Shown here: positions 6,512 through 15,320 of the stretch, piece by piece | Layout of the letters: each line of letters begins with the position of its first letter | How positions within the stretch are numbered: position 1 is the stretch's first letter | NCBI GenBank assembly: GCA_001655195.1 | Contig: LPNY01000076.1 | Location: 28,968 to 92,967, forward strand | Source of the DNA: Arcobacter sp. EP1 | GTDB taxonomy: Bacteria > Campylobacterota > Campylobacteria > Campylobacterales > Arcobacteraceae | Length of the DNA stretch: 64,000 nucleotides | Direction: 5' to 3' | Position numbers and translations under genes: made by a program | The notes under the pieces: generated by a model | Databases searched by the model: none | Seen by the model: the letters and a program-made list of their open reading frames with translations, nothing else | What the model was told of the DNA's origin: nothing

Positions 6512-9500
6512 ATGGTTGAAAATATAATCTCATACAGTATAAAGAATAAATTTTTAGTTTTATTTACAATTATTGTACTAACTATTGGCTCATTTTGGGC
6601 AGTAAAAAATACCAGTTTGGATGCACTGCCTGATTTATCGCCACCACAGGTAATTGTACAGGTTAAATGGGCAGGACAAAGTCCTAAAACCATTGAAGAA
6701 CAAGTTTCATATCCACTCATCTCAAATTTAATGAGTTTGCCAAATATTGAAACGGTTAGAGCGATGAGTTCATTTCAAAATGCGCTTATCTATATTATTT
6801 TTAAAGATGGAACTGATCTTTATGATTCTAGGAATCGTATTTTAGAACAACTTTCACAACTTCAAGGTACTTTTCCTGCTGGAGCTAATGTAGCTATTGG
6901 TCCAGATGCAACTGGTGTTGGTTGGGCATATGAGTACGCTTTAAAGTCAGATACGAAGTCATTAGATGAATTACGAACGTTACAAGACTATTACTATAAA
7001 TATGCCTTGTTAGGGGTTGATGGTGTAAGTGAGATAGCTTCTATTGGTGGTTTTGTAAGAAACTATGAAATTACATTAAATCAAGATAAACTTGTGCAAT
7101 ATAACCTCTCAATTAATGAAATAAAAAAAGCGTTAACAAAAAATAATGATGACAAAGGTGGTCGTATTATTTTGGAAAATGGCTTTGAGCACATGATTCA
7201 AGCCCGTGGTTATTTAAAAAGTGTTGGAGATATTGAAAATATTACTGTAAAAACTGTTGATTCTATTCCGTTACAAATTAAAGATATTGCCGAAGTTAAT
7301 ATCACATCAACTAACCGAAGAGGTATGACAGATTTAAATGGTGAAGGTGAAGTTGTTGGAGGTATTGTAGTTGTTCGTTATGGGGAAAACCCATATGCTG
7401 TTATTAAAGCAGTTAAAGAGAAGATTAAAACACTTAAGGTCGAAGGAGTAGAGGTTGTAGAGACTTATGATAGAACTTCATTAATTGATAAAGCGATTGA
7501 TACACTGAAAAATACGCTAATTGAAGAGTCAATTATTGTTATGGTGATTACAGCACTATTCTTATTTCACTTTAGAAGTGCACTTATTATAATCATCACT
7601 TTACCAATTACTGTGTTGTTGACTTTTCTTCTAATGAAAGCAGTTGGAATGGGTTCAAATATTATGAGTTTAGGAGGTATTGCTATTGCAATTGGTGCTA
7701 TGGTAGATGCTACTATTGTTATGGTTGAAAATGCGCATAAACACCTCCAAAATAGAGAAAATATTTCAAATGAAGAGCGTGTAAAAATCATTATTAAAGC
7801 TGCCAAACAGGTGGGACGACCTATCTTTTTTGCACTTATTTTAGTGGTTGTTTCATTTTTACCAATTTTTGCACTAACAGGTCAAGAGGGACGTCTCTTT
7901 ACTCCACTAGCCTTTACAAAGTCATTTGCCATGATTTCAGGTGCAATTTTATCTATTACTGTTGTTCCAATTCTAATGGTATTTTTTATTCGGGGTAAAA
8001 TCTTGAGTGAAGATAAAAACTTACTCAACCGTTTTTTTGTAAAATTATACTCTCCTTTTTTAAAGCTTTCTTTGAAGTTTAGATACCTTGTCGTATTTAT
8101 GTTTTTAGGAACAATGATTGCGTCATACCCCGTATATAAAAAACTCAATTGGGAATTTATGCCCATGATGAATGAGCAAACTTTTATGTATATGCCTGTA
8201 ACTCCCTATGGATTAGGAATTGATTTATCTAAAGAATTAACTCAAAAGACGGATAAAATCTTAAAATCTTTCCCTGAGGTAGATACTGTTTTTGGTAAAG
8301 CAGGTCGAGCTGATAGTGCCACTGATCCAGCGCCACTTGCAATGATTGAAACTATTGTGACGTTTAAACCAGAGAGCCAATGGCGTGAGGGAATGACTTA
8401 TAAAAAATTGATGCATGAAATGGATCAAAAACTTCAAGTTGCAGGTCTTATTAACTCTTGGACATATCCAATTCGAGGAAGAATTGATATGCTTTTAACC
8501 GGTATTAGAACCCCTTTAGGAATTAAACTTTATGGTAATGACCATCATCAATTAGAAAAAACTGCTGGAGAGATTGAACAAAAACTTAAAAAGTTTGATA
8601 AAACATTATCAGTTTCAACAGACAAAATTAATTCTGGGTATTATTTAAATGTAAATGTTAAAGAGCAGATGTTAGCTCGTTATGGAATTACAAAAAATGA
8701 TGTTTTATCAACCATTTCTTTAGGTGTAGCGGGAGCTAAAGTTTCTACATTTTTAGATGGTTTAGAGAGATACCCAATTTCACTACGTTTTGAAACAACA
8801 CAAAGAGAAGATATCTTAAGTCTTCAGAACCTACAAGTAAAAACAAAACTAGGGTTTCAGCCATTAGAAATGTTTGCCAATTTAACCTATGAAGAAGGAC
8901 CTTCTGTTATTAAATCAGAGAAAGCATTAAATGTAAACTTTATTTATATTACACCAAAAAATGGAATTTCTGCAAAACAGTATAAAGATGAGGCAAAGCA
9001 ACTTCTTAAAGAGATTAAATTACCAACTGGATACTATTTTGAGTGGGCAGGACAAAGTGAATATTTAGAGTCAGCGATGGAGAGATTAACCTATATTATT
9101 CCACTGACATTTGTAATTATTTTTATTTTAATCTATTTTGCACTAAGAAATATTACTTACACCTCTATTATTTTCTTTACGTTGCCATTTGCATTAACTG
9201 GAGGAATATTTTATTTAGAGTTTTTAAACTTTAATATTTCTATTGCCGTTATAGTTGGTTTCTTGGCTTTACTTGGTGTTGCTGCTGAAACATCTATTGT
9301 AATGCTTGTTTATTTACATGAGGCAATGCTTGAGCTTAATGATAAGTGTACCGAACCTGAAAAGGAACATATTTTCCATGCCATTTATAAAGGGGCAGTA
9401 TTAAGACTTAGACCTAAACTTATGACACTATTTGCTATTTTAGGAGGTCTTATACCTATTATGTATATTAATGGTGTTGGTAGTGAAGTAATGCAAAGAA

Positions 9501-9628
9501 TAGCTGCACCAATGATTGGAGGAATGATTTCATCAGCATTCCTGACCCTCATCGTTATTCCTTCAATATTCTATATTTTAGCTATTCGTCAAAAAGGAAA
9601 GATGGCTCAGTGTGATCTTACACACTAA
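6512..9628 (+). CDS. cusA: Heavy-metal RND efflux pump (CusA/CzcA family)
   Basis: A 1038-residue inner membrane pump of the expected length. Family signatures include SLDALPDLSPPQVIVQ near the N-terminus, the proton-relay helix GIAIAIGAMVDATIVMVENA around residue 400, and the C-terminal TM block (GVAAETSIVMLVYLHEA). It would expel Cu(I)/Ag(I), or other divalent metals, using the proton gradient, with the upstream adaptor and duct. Copper is favoured by context: DUF411, multicopper oxidase and CopA. Strong terminator follows at 9633. Confidence 0.92.
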   Translation: MVENIISYSIKNKFLVLFTIIVLTIGSFWAVKNTSLDALPDLSPPQVIVQVKWAGQSPKTIEEQVSYPLISNLMSLPNIETVRAMSSFQNALIYIIFKDGTDLYDSRNRILEQLSQLQGTFPAGANVAIGPDATGVGWAYEYALKSDTKSLDELRTLQDYYYKYALLGVDGVSEIASIGGFVRNYEITLNQDKLVQYNLSINEIKKALTKNNDDKGGRIILENGFEHMIQARGYLKSVGDIENITVKTVDSIPLQIKDIAEVNITSTNRRGMTDLNGEGEVVGGIVVVRYGENPYAVIKAVKEKIKTLKVEGVEVVETYDRTSLIDKAIDTLKNTLIEESIIVMVITALFLFHFRSALIIIITLPITVLLTFLLMKAVGMGSNIMSLGGIAIAIGAMVDATIVMVENAHKHLQNRENISNEERVKIIIKAAKQVGRPIFFALILVVVSFLPIFALTGQEGRLFTPLAFTKSFAMISGAILSITVVPILMVFFIRGKILSEDKNLLNRFFVKLYSPFLKLSLKFRYLVVFMFLGTMIASYPVYKKLNWEFMPMMNEQTFMYMPVTPYGLGIDLSKELTQKTDKILKSFPEVDTVFGKAGRADSATDPAPLAMIETIVTFKPESQWREGMTYKKLMHEMDQKLQVAGLINSWTYPIRGRIDMLLTGIRTPLGIKLYGNDHHQLEKTAGEIEQKLKKFDKTLSVSTDKINSGYYLNVNVKEQMLARYGITKNDVLSTISLGVAGAKVSTFLDGLERYPISLRFETTQREDILSLQNLQVKTKLGFQPLEMFANLTYEEGPSVIKSEKALNVNFIYITPKNGISAKQYKDEAKQLLKEIKLPTGYYFEWAGQSEYLESAMERLTYIIPLTFVIIFILIYFALRNITYTSIIFFTLPFALTGGIFYLEFLNFNISIAVIVGFLALLGVAAETSIVMLVYLHEAMLELNDKCTEPEKEHIFHAIYKGAVLRLRPKLMTLFAILGGLIPIMYINGVGSEVMQRIAAPMIGGMISSAFLTLIVIPSIFYILAIRQKGKMAQCDLTH

Positions 9629-9632
9629 TTAA

Positions 9633-9666
9633 GAAAGAGAGATTCCCTCTCTTTCAAATTTTTTAT
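9633..9666 (+). terminator. Rho-independent terminator after the efflux operon
   Basis: GAAAGAGAG and CTCTCTTTC form a perfect 9-bp stem with loop ATTCC, followed by AAATTTTTT. It lies 5 nt past the pump stop codon. The rest of the gap to 9839 is AT-rich with nothing recognisable. Confidence 0.85.
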
Positions 9667-9839
9667 CTACATTCTTTTTGATATTATTAGAACTTATTTC
9701 CTCTGAAATAATTTTAAAAGATAATGCTTATAAGAAAAAGTGGATTTCACTACAAGTATTCATTAATATTTAAAATAAATGATATCAAATGCATATAAGA
9801 AAAGAAAGTATGAATACAGAAGTAAGAGAACTGATTCCC

Positions 9840-10340
9840 TTACTCTTCTAGTTTTTTAAGGGACTCATCAACCCATTTAATGATTTGCTCTTTTTCTACA
9901 TCATCTAATCGGGAATCCCAATGGGCAATCACATATCTTAATGGAGGCATAGTATTATTGATTGTTGATTTTCGAATACTCTTTAAATCATTAATGGGAG
10001 TATCATGGGAAATAAATGGAAAATTATTACTCATATTTATATGACTTTTAGCCTCTTTAATATCATGATCAATAAGTTGTTTAACCCCAGGAATCTTGTA
10101 GTATAAAGGGTAATTTGGCGTATTTGAGTGACAATTAAAACACTTATTCTCAAAAATAGGTTTAATATTTTTTAAATAACTTTGGTTGATAGGTTCATAG
10201 ATATTTCGTTTCACCTCTTGAACGACGACTTTTTTAGGTTTTACTGTTTCTTTCTTTTTATCAGTATGTACTTCATTACCATGCGCTAATAGTAGACTTG
10301 GTAGTAGCAATGTTGCTGTTAATATTGTAAATGATTTCAT
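9840..10340 (-). CDS. Periplasmic heme-binding domain protein (single CxxCH)
   Basis: A 166-residue protein with signal peptide (about 1-19, LLLAHG). It has a Lys/Val-rich linker and one heme site C67-F-N-C70-H71 in IFENKCFNCHSN, followed by NTMPPLRYVIAHWDSRL. This matches the family of haem-binding domain proteins rather than a classical cytochrome c fold. The Met in TMPP may be the sixth ligand. It is a single gene with a ribosome site AAGGAG and an island-type box at 10384-10401. It probably receives or passes electrons in copper detoxification, but the partner is unknown. Confidence 0.8.
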   Translation of the reverse strand: MKSFTILTATLLLPSLLLAHGNEVHTDKKKETVKPKKVVVQEVKRNIYEPINQSYLKNIKPIFENKCFNCHSNTPNYPLYYKIPGVKQLIDHDIKEAKSHINMSNNFPFISHDTPINDLKSIRKSTINNTMPPLRYVIAHWDSRLDDVEKEQIIKWVDESLKKLEE

Positions 10341-10383
10341 TACTTACTCCTTAAAATTAATTTTGTTATAAAATAGATGCTTT

Positions 10384-10401
10384 CTACACACATTATCCAC
10401 G
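10384..10401. promoter_or_regulatory. Copper-island box, site E (inverted orientation)
   Basis: Read on the minus strand, CGTGGATAATGTGTGTAG matches 13 of 18 positions of site B. Eight nt separate it from TATTTT (10375-10370) upstream of the heme-binding gene. Its orientation relative to the gene is opposite to that of the other boxes, so this is the weakest member. Confidence 0.4.
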
Positions 10402-10438
10402 CTAATTTCATATAATACTTTAAGATTTTTTCATTCTA

Positions 10439-10466
10439 AAGAGAGTATATCTCCTTTTACTCTCTT
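10439..10466. terminator. Hairpin downstream of the multicopper oxidase gene
   Basis: AAGAGAGTA and TACTCTCTT form a perfect 9-bp stem with a 10-nt loop, 17 nt past the oxidase stop codon. No clear T-run follows on the minus strand, so terminator function is tentative. Confidence 0.4.
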
Positions 10467-10482
10467 CTCCTTTCATAAGTCT

Positions 10483-11925
10483 TCAAGAGTGCACTTGAAG
10501 ACTTTCTTTTTTGCTTTTCAAAACTGTAAACTGACCCATCATACCTGCATCTTCATGCTCTAGGATATGACAATGGTACATATAGGGGTACTCTTTTGTT
10601 GCTTCATAATCAAACTGTATTGCAAGTTCCACAGTCTCATTTCCATAAACAAAAATAGTATCTTTTAGACCTGTTTCATTTAAATAAGGTTTTTTACCAT
10701 TTCGGGATAAGACTTTAAAACTACATCCATGTATATGGAAAGGGTGTGCCATGTGTGTTGGATTAATGATTCTCCAAACTTCAGATTCTCCCAAAATCAC
10801 CTCTTCATCAATACGTTTCATATCCATTTGCTTTTTATTAATAGCTAACCATCCTGGTCTTACATCTAATGTAAATTCTCTTAATTGAGTAAAATTATCT
10901 TCTTGATATTCTGTTATAGTGGTTAGTTTCTTAGGTAGTCTAAAATCTTCTGCTTCTTCATTTTTTACATTTATTTGTAGAAGTGGTTTATTACTTAAGT
11001 TATCACCAAAATAAAGGGTTTTCCCCTTTGCATCAGTAAAATCAACTAAAACTTCTGCACGTTCACCAGGACTTAATATAAGTGTTTTCATTTTAACTGG
11101 TTTAGGAAGAAAACTTGAATCACCTGCTATTTGATAGAATTCACGGTAATCATTAAACATAAACTTATAAACCCTTGCATTGGAGCCGTTTAATAACCTT
11201 AATCGTATTGTCTTTGCACCAACTTCTAAATAAGGATCAATAACACCATTAATTAACGAGAAATTTCCTGTTACTCCCATCATAACATCATGCATTGTCT
11301 GTTTATAAATAAATTGTCCATCCTGAGAAAAACGTCTATCCTGAAAGACTAAAGGAATATCATCAACTCCATACTCTTTAGGTATCGAAAGGTTTCTTGA
11401 ATCTTCATCATCAATAATAAATAGTCCAGCAATTCCCATAAATACTTGCCTTCCTGTAGCTTCATGGGTATGAGGATGATACCAACATAAAGATGATCTT
11501 TGGTTAATTTTGTATTGTGTACTCCACGTATCATTAGGTTTAATAGAGCGATTGGGTCCACCATCATTAACTCCTGGAACTTTCAGACCATGCCAATGAA
11601 TAACCGTCTCTTCTTGAAGTGCATTTTTTACATTTATTTTTATCGTATCATTTTTAGAAATACGTATTGTTGGACCTAGAAAATCACCATTGACTCCATA
11701 GGTATTGGTTTGAGACCCATTTAAAAAATCAACCTTACCTTGTTGTACATTTAAATTAAACTCTTTAATACCACTTTCTAAAATATTTGGTTTTAAAATT
11801 GGAGGGATAGCTAACTTTTTAGAGAAGGATTTAAAAACCGTAATCTCTTTATCTATTTTTTTTGCATCTAACAGTGTTGTAAATGAGCTTAGTAAAGCAA
11901 GTTTAACGAATGTTCTTCTTTCCAT
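10483..11925 (-). CDS. Tat-exported multicopper oxidase (CueO/CopA type)
   Basis: A 480-residue three-cupredoxin oxidase. The N-terminus ERRTFVKL is a twin-arginine signal. All copper ligand motifs are present in order: HWHG, WYHPHTH, HPFHIHG, and HCHILEHEDAGMM with the T1 Met. It is expected to oxidise Cu(I) to less toxic Cu(II) in the periplasm, reducing oxygen. It lacks the long Met-rich insert of E. coli CueO. It is transcribed after a small cytochrome c with a 16-nt gap, probably as one unit, which suggests electron exchange between them. Confidence 0.92.
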   Translation of the reverse strand: MERRTFVKLALLSSFTTLLDAKKIDKEITVFKSFSKKLAIPPILKPNILESGIKEFNLNVQQGKVDFLNGSQTNTYGVNGDFLGPTIRISKNDTIKINVKNALQEETVIHWHGLKVPGVNDGGPNRSIKPNDTWSTQYKINQRSSLCWYHPHTHEATGRQVFMGIAGLFIIDDEDSRNLSIPKEYGVDDIPLVFQDRRFSQDGQFIYKQTMHDVMMGVTGNFSLINGVIDPYLEVGAKTIRLRLLNGSNARVYKFMFNDYREFYQIAGDSSFLPKPVKMKTLILSPGERAEVLVDFTDAKGKTLYFGDNLSNKPLLQINVKNEEAEDFRLPKKLTTITEYQEDNFTQLREFTLDVRPGWLAINKKQMDMKRIDEEVILGESEVWRIINPTHMAHPFHIHGCSFKVLSRNGKKPYLNETGLKDTIFVYGNETVELAIQFDYEATKEYPYMYHCHILEHEDAGMMGQFTVLKSKKESLQVHS

Positions 11926-11941
11926 AGTTATCCTTTAAATA

Positions 11942-12238
11942 CTATAGACTTTTAATATATTGTGATAATAGAGGTATTTTGTCGTTTGGAATATTTTTCA
12001 TTTGTTGTTGCATAATAAAACCATACCCATATTCATCGATTTTTCCCTCTTTATAAAGCTTTAATTTGAGCACTAATACTTCATAAGGCAGCTCTTTTAA
12101 AGCAGGGACTCTGTTCTCAAACATTTTTTCAGCCTTAAATCCATGACAAAACTTACATGATGCATAAAGGTTTTCACCCTCATTTTGAGCAAAAAGAAAT
12201 GTTAACAATAATAGTTGTATCGTAATATGTCTTATCAT
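11942..12238 (-). CDS. Small exported cytochrome c upstream of the multicopper oxidase
   Basis: A 98-residue protein with signal peptide (about 1-17, LLTFLFA). It has one heme motif C28-K-F-C31-H32 in YASCKFCHGFKAEK and a likely Met ligand in IMQQQMKNIP. The pattern is that of a c553-type carrier. It is the first gene of the unit with the multicopper oxidase and is preceded by an island box at 12278-12295. Cytochrome/oxidase pairing suggests the cytochrome feeds or drains electrons, but direction cannot be read from sequence. Confidence 0.85.
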   Translation of the reverse strand: MIRHITIQLLLLTFLFAQNEGENLYASCKFCHGFKAEKMFENRVPALKELPYEVLVLKLKLYKEGKIDEYGYGFIMQQQMKNIPNDKIPLLSQYIKSL

Positions 12239-12277
12239 AAGTTCACCCTTTTTATTTCTACATTATGACATAACTTA

Positions 12278-12295
12278 TGTGGAGTCAGCGTGTAC
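12278..12295. promoter_or_regulatory. Copper-island direct-repeat box, site D
   Basis: TGTGGAGTCAGCGTGTAC keeps GTGnA twice at 11-nt period and matches site B at 11 of 18 positions. Ten nt separate it from CATAAT (minus strand, 12267-12262) in front of the cytochrome/oxidase unit. It has the same orientation as sites A and B. Confidence 0.5.
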
Positions 12296-12308
12296 TTGAT
12301 ATTCATTT

Positions 12309-12461
12309 TCTTTTAGTGAACTCAATACACAAGAACAAACTATTGATGAGAAGAGTGTATGTCATCATGATAAATACGAAGAGTTAAATGGTAAACATCA
12401 TAAATATGTAAAAGAGTACAATGTTCAAAAAAACAACTCTATGAAGAATCTAACATATTAG
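12309..12461 (+). pseudogene. Possible remnant of a His-rich coding sequence
   Basis: One frame is open for about 50 codons up to TAG at 12459-12461 and encodes SVCHHDKYEELNGKHHKYVKEY, a His/Lys-rich stretch. It has no plausible start codon or ribosome site and is cut off upstream by a stop. It may be the tail of a lost metal-binding protein or chance. Low confidence. Confidence 0.2.
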
Positions 12462-12490
12462 TTGACAAATTCTTATACATATGATAATAT
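12462..12490 (+). promoter_or_regulatory. Promoter of the copZ-arsR-copA operon
   Basis: A consensus -35 TTGACA (12462-12467) is followed after 17 nt by TAATAT (12485-12490). The -10 lies in the middle of the palindrome at 12478-12499, so a bound repressor would block polymerase directly. Confidence 0.75.
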
Positions 12491-12499
12491 TATCATATG
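12478..12499. promoter_or_regulatory. Perfect 22-bp palindromic operator, probably for the ArsR-type repressor
   Basis: The half CATATGATAAT is exactly mirrored by ATTATCATATG. Size and AT-rich dyad fit SmtB/ArsR-type operators, and the repressor gene lies in the same operon. Binding is inferred. Confidence 0.7.
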
Positions 12500-12526
12500 A
12501 TAAAATATTCATATAAAGGACATTCG

Positions 12527-12733
12527 ATGAAAAAGACATATCAAAGTGCAAATATTGCTTGTGGAAGTTGTGCAAATTTAATCAAAGTCTCTTTAGAAGA
12601 CACTTATGGAGAAATTGAAGTTAATCTTGACTCTAACCCAAGAGAAGTGACTGTTGAGATTAATAGTGATGAACAAGAAATCGAATTCATAAAAGAGATG
12701 GCTGAACTTGGCTTTGAGGTAGTGAAGAACTAA
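12527..12733 (+). CDS. copZ: Small HMA-domain metallochaperone (CopZ-like)
   Basis: A 68-residue single-domain protein. The start is placed at the ATG 6 nt after AAAGGA; an earlier in-frame ATG at 12497 overlaps the operator. The metal loop is A11-C12-G-S-C15 with ferredoxin-like HMA pattern (GEIEVNLDSNPREVTVEI). The usual Met before the first Cys of MxCxxC is replaced by Ala, a small deviation. It should shuttle Cu(I) to the ATPase encoded two genes on. It is separated by one base from the repressor gene. Confidence 0.82.
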   Translation: MKKTYQSANIACGSCANLIKVSLEDTYGEIEVNLDSNPREVTVEINSDEQEIEFIKEMAELGFEVVKN

Positions 12734-12734
12734 T

Positions 12735-13106
12735 ATGAAAAATCAACAAAAACTCATACGTTCATGTTGTGATGGAGTAAGCTTTTTAGAGGATATTCAA
12801 AAAAATTTACCCAAATCTCAGACGTTAACAGAAATATCAAATGTTTTTAAAGCATTAAGTGATCCAATGCGAGTTAAGATTTTATATGCTCTCATAGATT
12901 ATGAAATTTGCGTAGGAGAAATGGCAAATATTCTAGAACTACCTCAATCACACGTATCACATCAGTTAAGGATTTTAAGAAGGTATGGTATTGTTGATTA
13001 TGAAAAAGATAAAAAAATGTCTTTTTACTATATAAAAGATACCTATATTAAAATTCTGTTAACTACACTTTTAAGTGAAAAAGAAGGACAAAATGAAAAC
13101 AGATAA
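12735..13106 (+). CDS. ArsR/SmtB-family metal-responsive repressor
   Basis: A 123-residue winged-helix protein with the ArsR core (FKALSDPMRVKILYAL) and recognition helix SHVSHQLRILRRYG. Candidate metal thiolates are C11 and C12 at the N-terminus (RSCCDG) and C59 in YEICVGEMA. This resembles CadC/CmtR-like sensors more than SmtB. It probably represses its own operon through the palindrome at 12478-12499 and releases on metal binding. The gene overlaps the ATPase gene by 14 nt. Cu(I) is the likely inducer given the ATPase, but Cd/Zn/Pb cannot be excluded. Confidence 0.88.
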   Translation: MKNQQKLIRSCCDGVSFLEDIQKNLPKSQTLTEISNVFKALSDPMRVKILYALIDYEICVGEMANILELPQSHVSHQLRILRRYGIVDYEKDKKMSFYYIKDTYIKILLTTLLSEKEGQNENR

Positions 13107-15276
13107 AATCAATTTAAATATCTCTGGCATGACTTGTGTAAATTGCTCTAATGGAATTGAAAAGTTTTTAAATAGACAAAAAGGGGTACTAAAAGCTAAA
13201 GTAAGCTTTGCCTCAAATGAGGGTGAATTTGAAATTGATAAAAAACTCTATTCAAAAGATAAACTTATTGAAAATATTGAGAAACTTGGATTTAAAGTTG
13301 AAGAAGATATCGAAGCATTAGAGGCTGAACAGCAAAAAAGTTTTCTGAAACTAAAAAAATATTTTATAACATCTATGAGTATAACTATACTCATCTTTAT
13401 TTTCGCCTTTTCAAATCTGGTAGATGCATCAATAAAGGGATACTTTATATTTTTATTAGCCTCCATTGTACAATTCTTTTGCGGAGCAAGATTCTATAAA
13501 CTCTCCTTTCAGGCAGTAAGTCATAAAAACTATGATATGAATGTTTTAGTTGCTTTAGGCACAAGTGCTGCTTATTTCTATTCAAGTTTTGTTCTGTTCT
13601 TTCCTAACTTATTTCCAGATTATTTACGATTTATGTATTTCGACGGAGCAGCAGTGATTATAACCTTTATGCTTCTTGGTAAATATTTAGAAGAGAACTC
13701 AAAACAAAAAGCAAGTGATTATCTAAAAAAACTAATGAATCTAGCCCCTGAGTATGCAAATTTACTCAACAAGAACAATGAGATTGAAACAGTTTTAGCA
13801 AGTACACTTAAAATAGATGACCAAATATTAGTCAAAACAGGTGAAAAAATACCTGCTGATGGAGAAATTATTTCAGGTGGTGCTGATATTGATACTTCCA
13901 TGATTACAGGTGAGTCTTTACCCGTATATAAAAAAGTTAATGATGAAGTATTATCAGGAACACTCAATACAAATGGCATTATTACTATTAAAGTACTAAA
14001 GACTTCAAAAGATACAACCCTTTCAAAGATTATTACACTTTTAAAATCTGCACAAAGTAAACAAATTCCAATTAGTCGGTTTGCAGATAAAATTGCTAAT
14101 ATCTTTGTTCCTACTGTAATAGTTATTTCTATATTAACTTTTATTATATGGGGAGTTTTTTTGGGAGATTTTCAAAGTGCTATTATTGCTAGTATTAGTG
14201 TACTTATTATCTCTTGTCCTTGTGCCCTTGGTCTTGCTACCCCTATTGCTATTGTAAGCTCAGTAAGTAGAGGAGCAAAAGAGGGAATCTTAATTAAAAA
14301 CCCAGAGATTTTAGAGAAAATAAAAGAGATAGAGTATGCAGTATTTGATAAAACAGGAACACTAACAAAAGGAAATATCTCAGTTTGTGCCACAAATATT
14401 GATGATAGCTACTTTAAAGTAATTGGTTCTATTGAGAAGTATAGTGAACACCCTATATCTAAAGCCATTGTTTCATTTATAGAGAATAAAAGTATTGTTT
14501 GTAACGATATGATTACTGATATAGATATCATTCCCGGTCATGGAATAAAAGCTATTTTTGAAAATCAAGAATACTTACTAGGAAATCAAAAGCTTTTAAA
14601 AGACCATCATGCAACTATTTCAAAAGAGCATCTAGATTTTTATGAACAAGAGGCTAATAAATCAAATGGAGTTATTTTAGTGGCAGTCAATAAAAAAAGT
14701 ATTGGTTCTTTTTCATTAGAAGATGAACTTAAAACTGACGCACTTGATACAATAAATTCATTAAAGCAACTAAATATTAAACCCGTACTTCTTACTGGAG
14801 ATAATAAAACTACAGCGAATATCGTTGCTAAAAAATTAGGTATAGAAGAAGTTTACGCACAAGTAGTTCCTACACAAAAATATGAGGTAATTAGAACGTT
14901 ACAAGAAAACTCAAAAGTGATGTTTATTGGAGATGGAATCAATGATGCCCCATCCATCAAACAAGCAGATATTGGAATTACTTTAAACTCTGGTTCAGAT
15001 ATTAGTAAAGATGCAGGAGATATCGTTTTAATTAATAATCAATTGAACTCCATTATAAAAAGTATAAACTTGTCTGTAGAAACAATGAAAATAGTAAAAC
15101 AAAATCTCTTTTGGGCATTTGCCTATAATACGCTAGGTATTCCTATGGCAGCAGGAGTTTTGTATCCTTTCTTTGGAATTATGTTAACACCAATGTATGC
15201 AGGAATTGCAATGAGTTTTAGTTCAGTGACTGTTGTTGTGAATTCTTTAAGACTTAAAATTAAAAGGTTGAAGTAG
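13093..15276 (+). CDS. copA: Copper-exporting P1B-type ATPase
   Basis: A 727-residue P-type ATPase. The start is at the ATG after AAGAAGGA; a GTG 18 nt upstream is less likely. It has one N-terminal HMA domain (GMTC15VNC18), the membrane CPC motif (375-377, ISCPCALGLATP), phosphorylated Asp419 in DKTGTLTKG, an EHPIS dipeptide region, and the GDGINDAP hinge. CPC plus GMTCxxC marks Cu(I)/Ag(I) export to the periplasm. It is the last gene of the copZ-arsR-copA operon. Confidence 0.95.
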   Translation: MKTDKINLNISGMTCVNCSNGIEKFLNRQKGVLKAKVSFASNEGEFEIDKKLYSKDKLIENIEKLGFKVEEDIEALEAEQQKSFLKLKKYFITSMSITILIFIFAFSNLVDASIKGYFIFLLASIVQFFCGARFYKLSFQAVSHKNYDMNVLVALGTSAAYFYSSFVLFFPNLFPDYLRFMYFDGAAVIITFMLLGKYLEENSKQKASDYLKKLMNLAPEYANLLNKNNEIETVLASTLKIDDQILVKTGEKIPADGEIISGGADIDTSMITGESLPVYKKVNDEVLSGTLNTNGIITIKVLKTSKDTTLSKIITLLKSAQSKQIPISRFADKIANIFVPTVIVISILTFIIWGVFLGDFQSAIIASISVLIISCPCALGLATPIAIVSSVSRGAKEGILIKNPEILEKIKEIEYAVFDKTGTLTKGNISVCATNIDDSYFKVIGSIEKYSEHPISKAIVSFIENKSIVCNDMITDIDIIPGHGIKAIFENQEYLLGNQKLLKDHHATISKEHLDFYEQEANKSNGVILVAVNKKSIGSFSLEDELKTDALDTINSLKQLNIKPVLLTGDNKTTANIVAKKLGIEEVYAQVVPTQKYEVIRTLQENSKVMFIGDGINDAPSIKQADIGITLNSGSDISKDAGDIVLINNQLNSIIKSINLSVETMKIVKQNLFWAFAYNTLGIPMAAGVLYPFFGIMLTPMYAGIAMSFSSVTVVVNSLRLKIKRLK

Positions 15277-15320
15277 GTTTTCTTTAACTAACTATGACTT
15301 TTTTATAAATCATAAACTTT

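Noticed and set aside
9605-9630. GTGTG/CACAC dyad at the end of the efflux pump gene as another copper box
   Set aside because: It is an inverted arrangement inside coding sequence, lacks the 11-nt direct repeat and has no gene start beside it.
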